The position numbers and the translations under genes were made by a program. Shown here one piece after another: positions 5,197 to 6,685 of a DNA stretch of 6,685 nucleotides; position 1 is the stretch's first letter, and every line of letters starts with the position of its first letter. The notes beneath the pieces were generated by a model. It saw only the letters and a list, made by a program, of their open reading frames with translations. It made no database searches and was not told where the DNA came from. The stretch is from Chloroflexota bacterium (GTDB lineage Bacteria; Chloroflexota; Dehalococcoidia; SZUA-161; JAUWZY01): assembly GCA_030615045.1 (NCBI GenBank), contig JAUWZY010000049.1:1-6685 (forward strand), given 5' to 3'.

Positions 5197-5598
5197 GTGC
5201 AAAGCTACCCCATAGGGAGCACCGGAGAGCTTGTCCAGGTGGTGGAGCGGATGATTAGAATGCGGCACAAAATTCATACGGCAACGAGGATATTTCAGGC
5301 ATTGCGTACCGCAGTAAACGAGGGGCTACAGAGTTTAGAGTTAGCATTGGAGCAAGCGGTGGCCATTCTCGACCTCGGTGGCCGGCTGGTGGTTATTAGC
5401 TTTCACTCAATGGAGGACCGCCTGGTCAAGGACTTTCTGCGCCGAGAAGCTCAGGACTGCATCTACCCTCCAGGCACAGCGGTATGTGTCTGCGGCCATA
5501 GCCCTACCTTAAAGCTGATAACCAAGAAAGCGATCAGACCCTCTCTGGATGAGGTTCGAGCCAACCCAAGAAGTCGCAGCCCCCGGAGTAGAAATTGA
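5197..5598 (+). pseudogene. rsmH: C-terminal fragment of 16S rRNA m4C1402 methyltransferase RsmH
   Basis: RsmH (MraW) N4-methylates C1402 of 16S rRNA using S-adenosylmethionine and usually opens the dcw cluster. Only the last ~130 residues of a roughly 310-residue protein are present. Homology starts near YPIGSTGELV (about 5206) and continues through KIHTATRIFQALRTAVN, GGRLVVISFHSMEDR and the C-terminal LITKKAIRPSLDEVRANPRSRS. The N-terminal cofactor-binding motifs are absent, and an in-frame TGA at 5179-5181 closes the frame upstream. No reading frame within the window carries the missing part. The only start is a GTG at 5197 without a good ribosome site. The fragment cannot be an active methyltransferase. 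The retained part shows no internal stop or frameshift, so the break is recent or is an assembly join. Confidence 0.85.
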
Positions 5599-5618
5599 AA
5601 CCGGGAAATTGATATAAT
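5589..5618 (+). promoter_or_regulatory. candidate promoter of ftsA
   Basis: A perfect TATAAT (5613-5618) lies between rsmH and ftsA. Eighteen bases upstream is TAGAAA (5589-5594), 4 of 6 matches to TTGACA. Initiation would be near 5625, leaving only about ten bases before the ATG and starting within the Shine-Dalgarno. Chance occurrence is possible, but the position would give ftsA its own transcription. Confidence 0.3.
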
Positions 5619-5634
5619 GCCCAAGGAGGGACAA

Positions 5635-6685
5635 ATGCCGAAGAACTTCCAGGTTATAGACGTAGGCACGAGCAAGGTCTGTAGTATCATCGCCGAGATT
5701 GACGAAGCTGGCATGATGCGGATTTTGGGAGTTGGTGTCGTTCCCAGCAAAGGGATGCAGAGGGGGGGTGTCGTCGACATCGATGCGGCGAGGAGGTCAG
5801 TTCAAGAATCGGTAAGGATGGCTCAAAGCACCAGTGGCATCGAGATGAAATCGGCCTTTGTCAGCATAACCGGCAGGCACCTTCGTTCCGTCAACAATCG
5901 GGGGACGGTAGGTATCTTCCGGCCCAGTCGCCGGGTTTCTCCCGGAGATGTCAGAAAAGCGGTTGCTGAAAGCACCAGTATCACCATCCCCAGCGATAGG
6001 AATCTGGTGCGCATTATCCCCCGCTACTATATCCTCGATGGTCAAGTCGAAGTTAAAGATCCAGCAGGGATGCATGGCTTTAGGCTTGAAGTCGATACCC
6101 ATTTAGTTACTGGTTCGGCGACTGCCATCCGCAATCTGATCGACTGCGTCCGCGGCGCTGGGGTGGAGGTTGAGGACCTGATCCCGGGGGCAGTGGCTGC
6201 CGGCGAGGCGGTACTAACTGAGGAGGAGAAGGAGTTCGGTGTCTTCTTGGCCGATATCGGTGGTGGAACCGCAGACATCGCGCTGTTCAAGCAAGGGAGT
6301 GTTTGGCATTCTGCTGCCCTGCCCATAGGTGGCTATCAGGTGACCAGGGATCTCTCCATTGGCTTAGAAGTGCTATTCCAATTAGCTGAGGAGGCAAAAA
6401 TAAAGTTTGGCAATGTGACCCCAGGTTATGAGGCGGAGGGAACAATCAGCCTCGGAGATGGCTATACAGTCTCCGGTCGAGAGTTCCATGAAATTATCAA
6501 CGCCCGGGTTGAGGAGATATTCCATCTGATCTTTGCCGAGATATCAAGCCATGAATATGAAATCACAGCCCCTGCTGGCTTGATCCTAACCGGCGGCACT
6601 GCGAACCTGCCCGGTATTGAGGCCTTAGCTCAAGAGCTATTCGGGCTTTCCACGCGGATGCGAGTGCCCAGGGAGGTAACTGGCC
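5635..6685 (+). CDS. ftsA: cell division protein FtsA, 3' end outside window
   Basis: FtsA is an actin-like ATPase that tethers FtsZ filaments to the membrane and recruits later division proteins. The ATG at 5635 is set by AAGGAGGG (5623-5630) and by homology from the first residues. Actin-fold motifs are phosphate-1 VIDVGTSKV (7-15, Asp9), the 1C subdomain after FVSITGRHL (from about 83), phosphate-2 ADIGGGTADIALF (206-218, Asp207) and the adenosine motif LILTGGTANLPG (from 316). The visible 350 residues should be about 85 percent of the protein. The last part, including the amphipathic membrane-anchoring helix, lies beyond the window. It follows the rsmH fragment by 36 bases; ftsZ would be expected next. 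The reading frame is clean and no key residue is lost. Confidence 0.97.
   Translation, partial: MPKNFQVIDVGTSKVCSIIAEIDEAGMMRILGVGVVPSKGMQRGGVVDIDAARRSVQESVRMAQSTSGIEMKSAFVSITGRHLRSVNNRGTVGIFRPSRRVSPGDVRKAVAESTSITIPSDRNLVRIIPRYYILDGQVEVKDPAGMHGFRLEVDTHLVTGSATAIRNLIDCVRGAGVEVEDLIPGAVAAGEAVLTEEEKEFGVFLADIGGGTADIALFKQGSVWHSAALPIGGYQVTRDLSIGLEVLFQLAEEAKIKFGNVTPGYEAEGTISLGDGYTVSGREFHEIINARVEEIFHLIFAEISSHEYEITAPAGLILTGGTANLPGIEALAQELFGLSTRMRVPREVTG

Noticed and set aside
3031..5199. Nine-base direct repeat ACAAATGTG (3031-3039 and 5191-5199) flanking most of the middle segment
   Set aside because: Tens of 9-base repeats are expected by chance in a window of this size, the copies do not coincide with both gene breaks, and no mobility gene lies between them.

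Overview
The window looks like a bacterial chromosome fragment, most likely from the Chloroflexota and perhaps near the Dehalococcoidia. That placement rests on the character of the FtsA, the Tm-1-like protein and the small DUF5679-type zinc-ribbon gene, as I know those families from memory. It is an inference, not a computed placement. The sequence may come from a metagenome assembly, which matters for the middle of the window.

Left part (1-2311, + strand): the 3' two-thirds of panB, then panC one base later, then surE after an 87-base gap. PanB and PanC make ketopantoate (hydroxymethyl form) and pantothenate for coenzyme A. SurE is a survival/housekeeping nucleotidase. All three read as intact, ordinary enzymes, apart from panB being cut by the window edge.

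tRNA block (2346-2885, + strand): six complete tRNA genes, Ala(CGC), Arg(CCT), Trp(CCA), Leu(GAG), Gly(GCC) and Cys(GCA), are packed with 0-19 bases between them. A good sigma-70-like promoter precedes them, and its -35 box overlaps the surE stop codon. A seventh gene, tRNA-Leu(TAA), follows but breaks off just after its anticodon loop.

Middle segment (2886 to about 5205): this replaces the rest of tRNA-Leu(TAA) on one side and the first 60 percent or so of rsmH on the other. It holds 355 bases with no recognisable gene and a full-length Tm-1-like ATP-binding (UPF0261) gene whose natural start appears to be an ATA codon. After that come the first ~15 codons of a second, decayed Tm-1-like copy, about 360 bases of unassigned DNA, and a minus-strand 46-codon zinc-ribbon gene (DUF5679 type) with its own promoter and ribosome site. 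Two truncated genes facing each other across 2.3 kb indicate an insertion-deletion event, an island scar or an assembly join.

Right part (about 5206-6685, + strand): the C-terminal part of rsmH (mraW) and then ftsA, which runs off the window. This is the usual rsmH-to-fts neighbourhood of a division and cell wall (dcw) cluster. ftsA has a strong ribosome site and a perfect TATAAT just upstream, so it may not depend on the broken rsmH for transcription.
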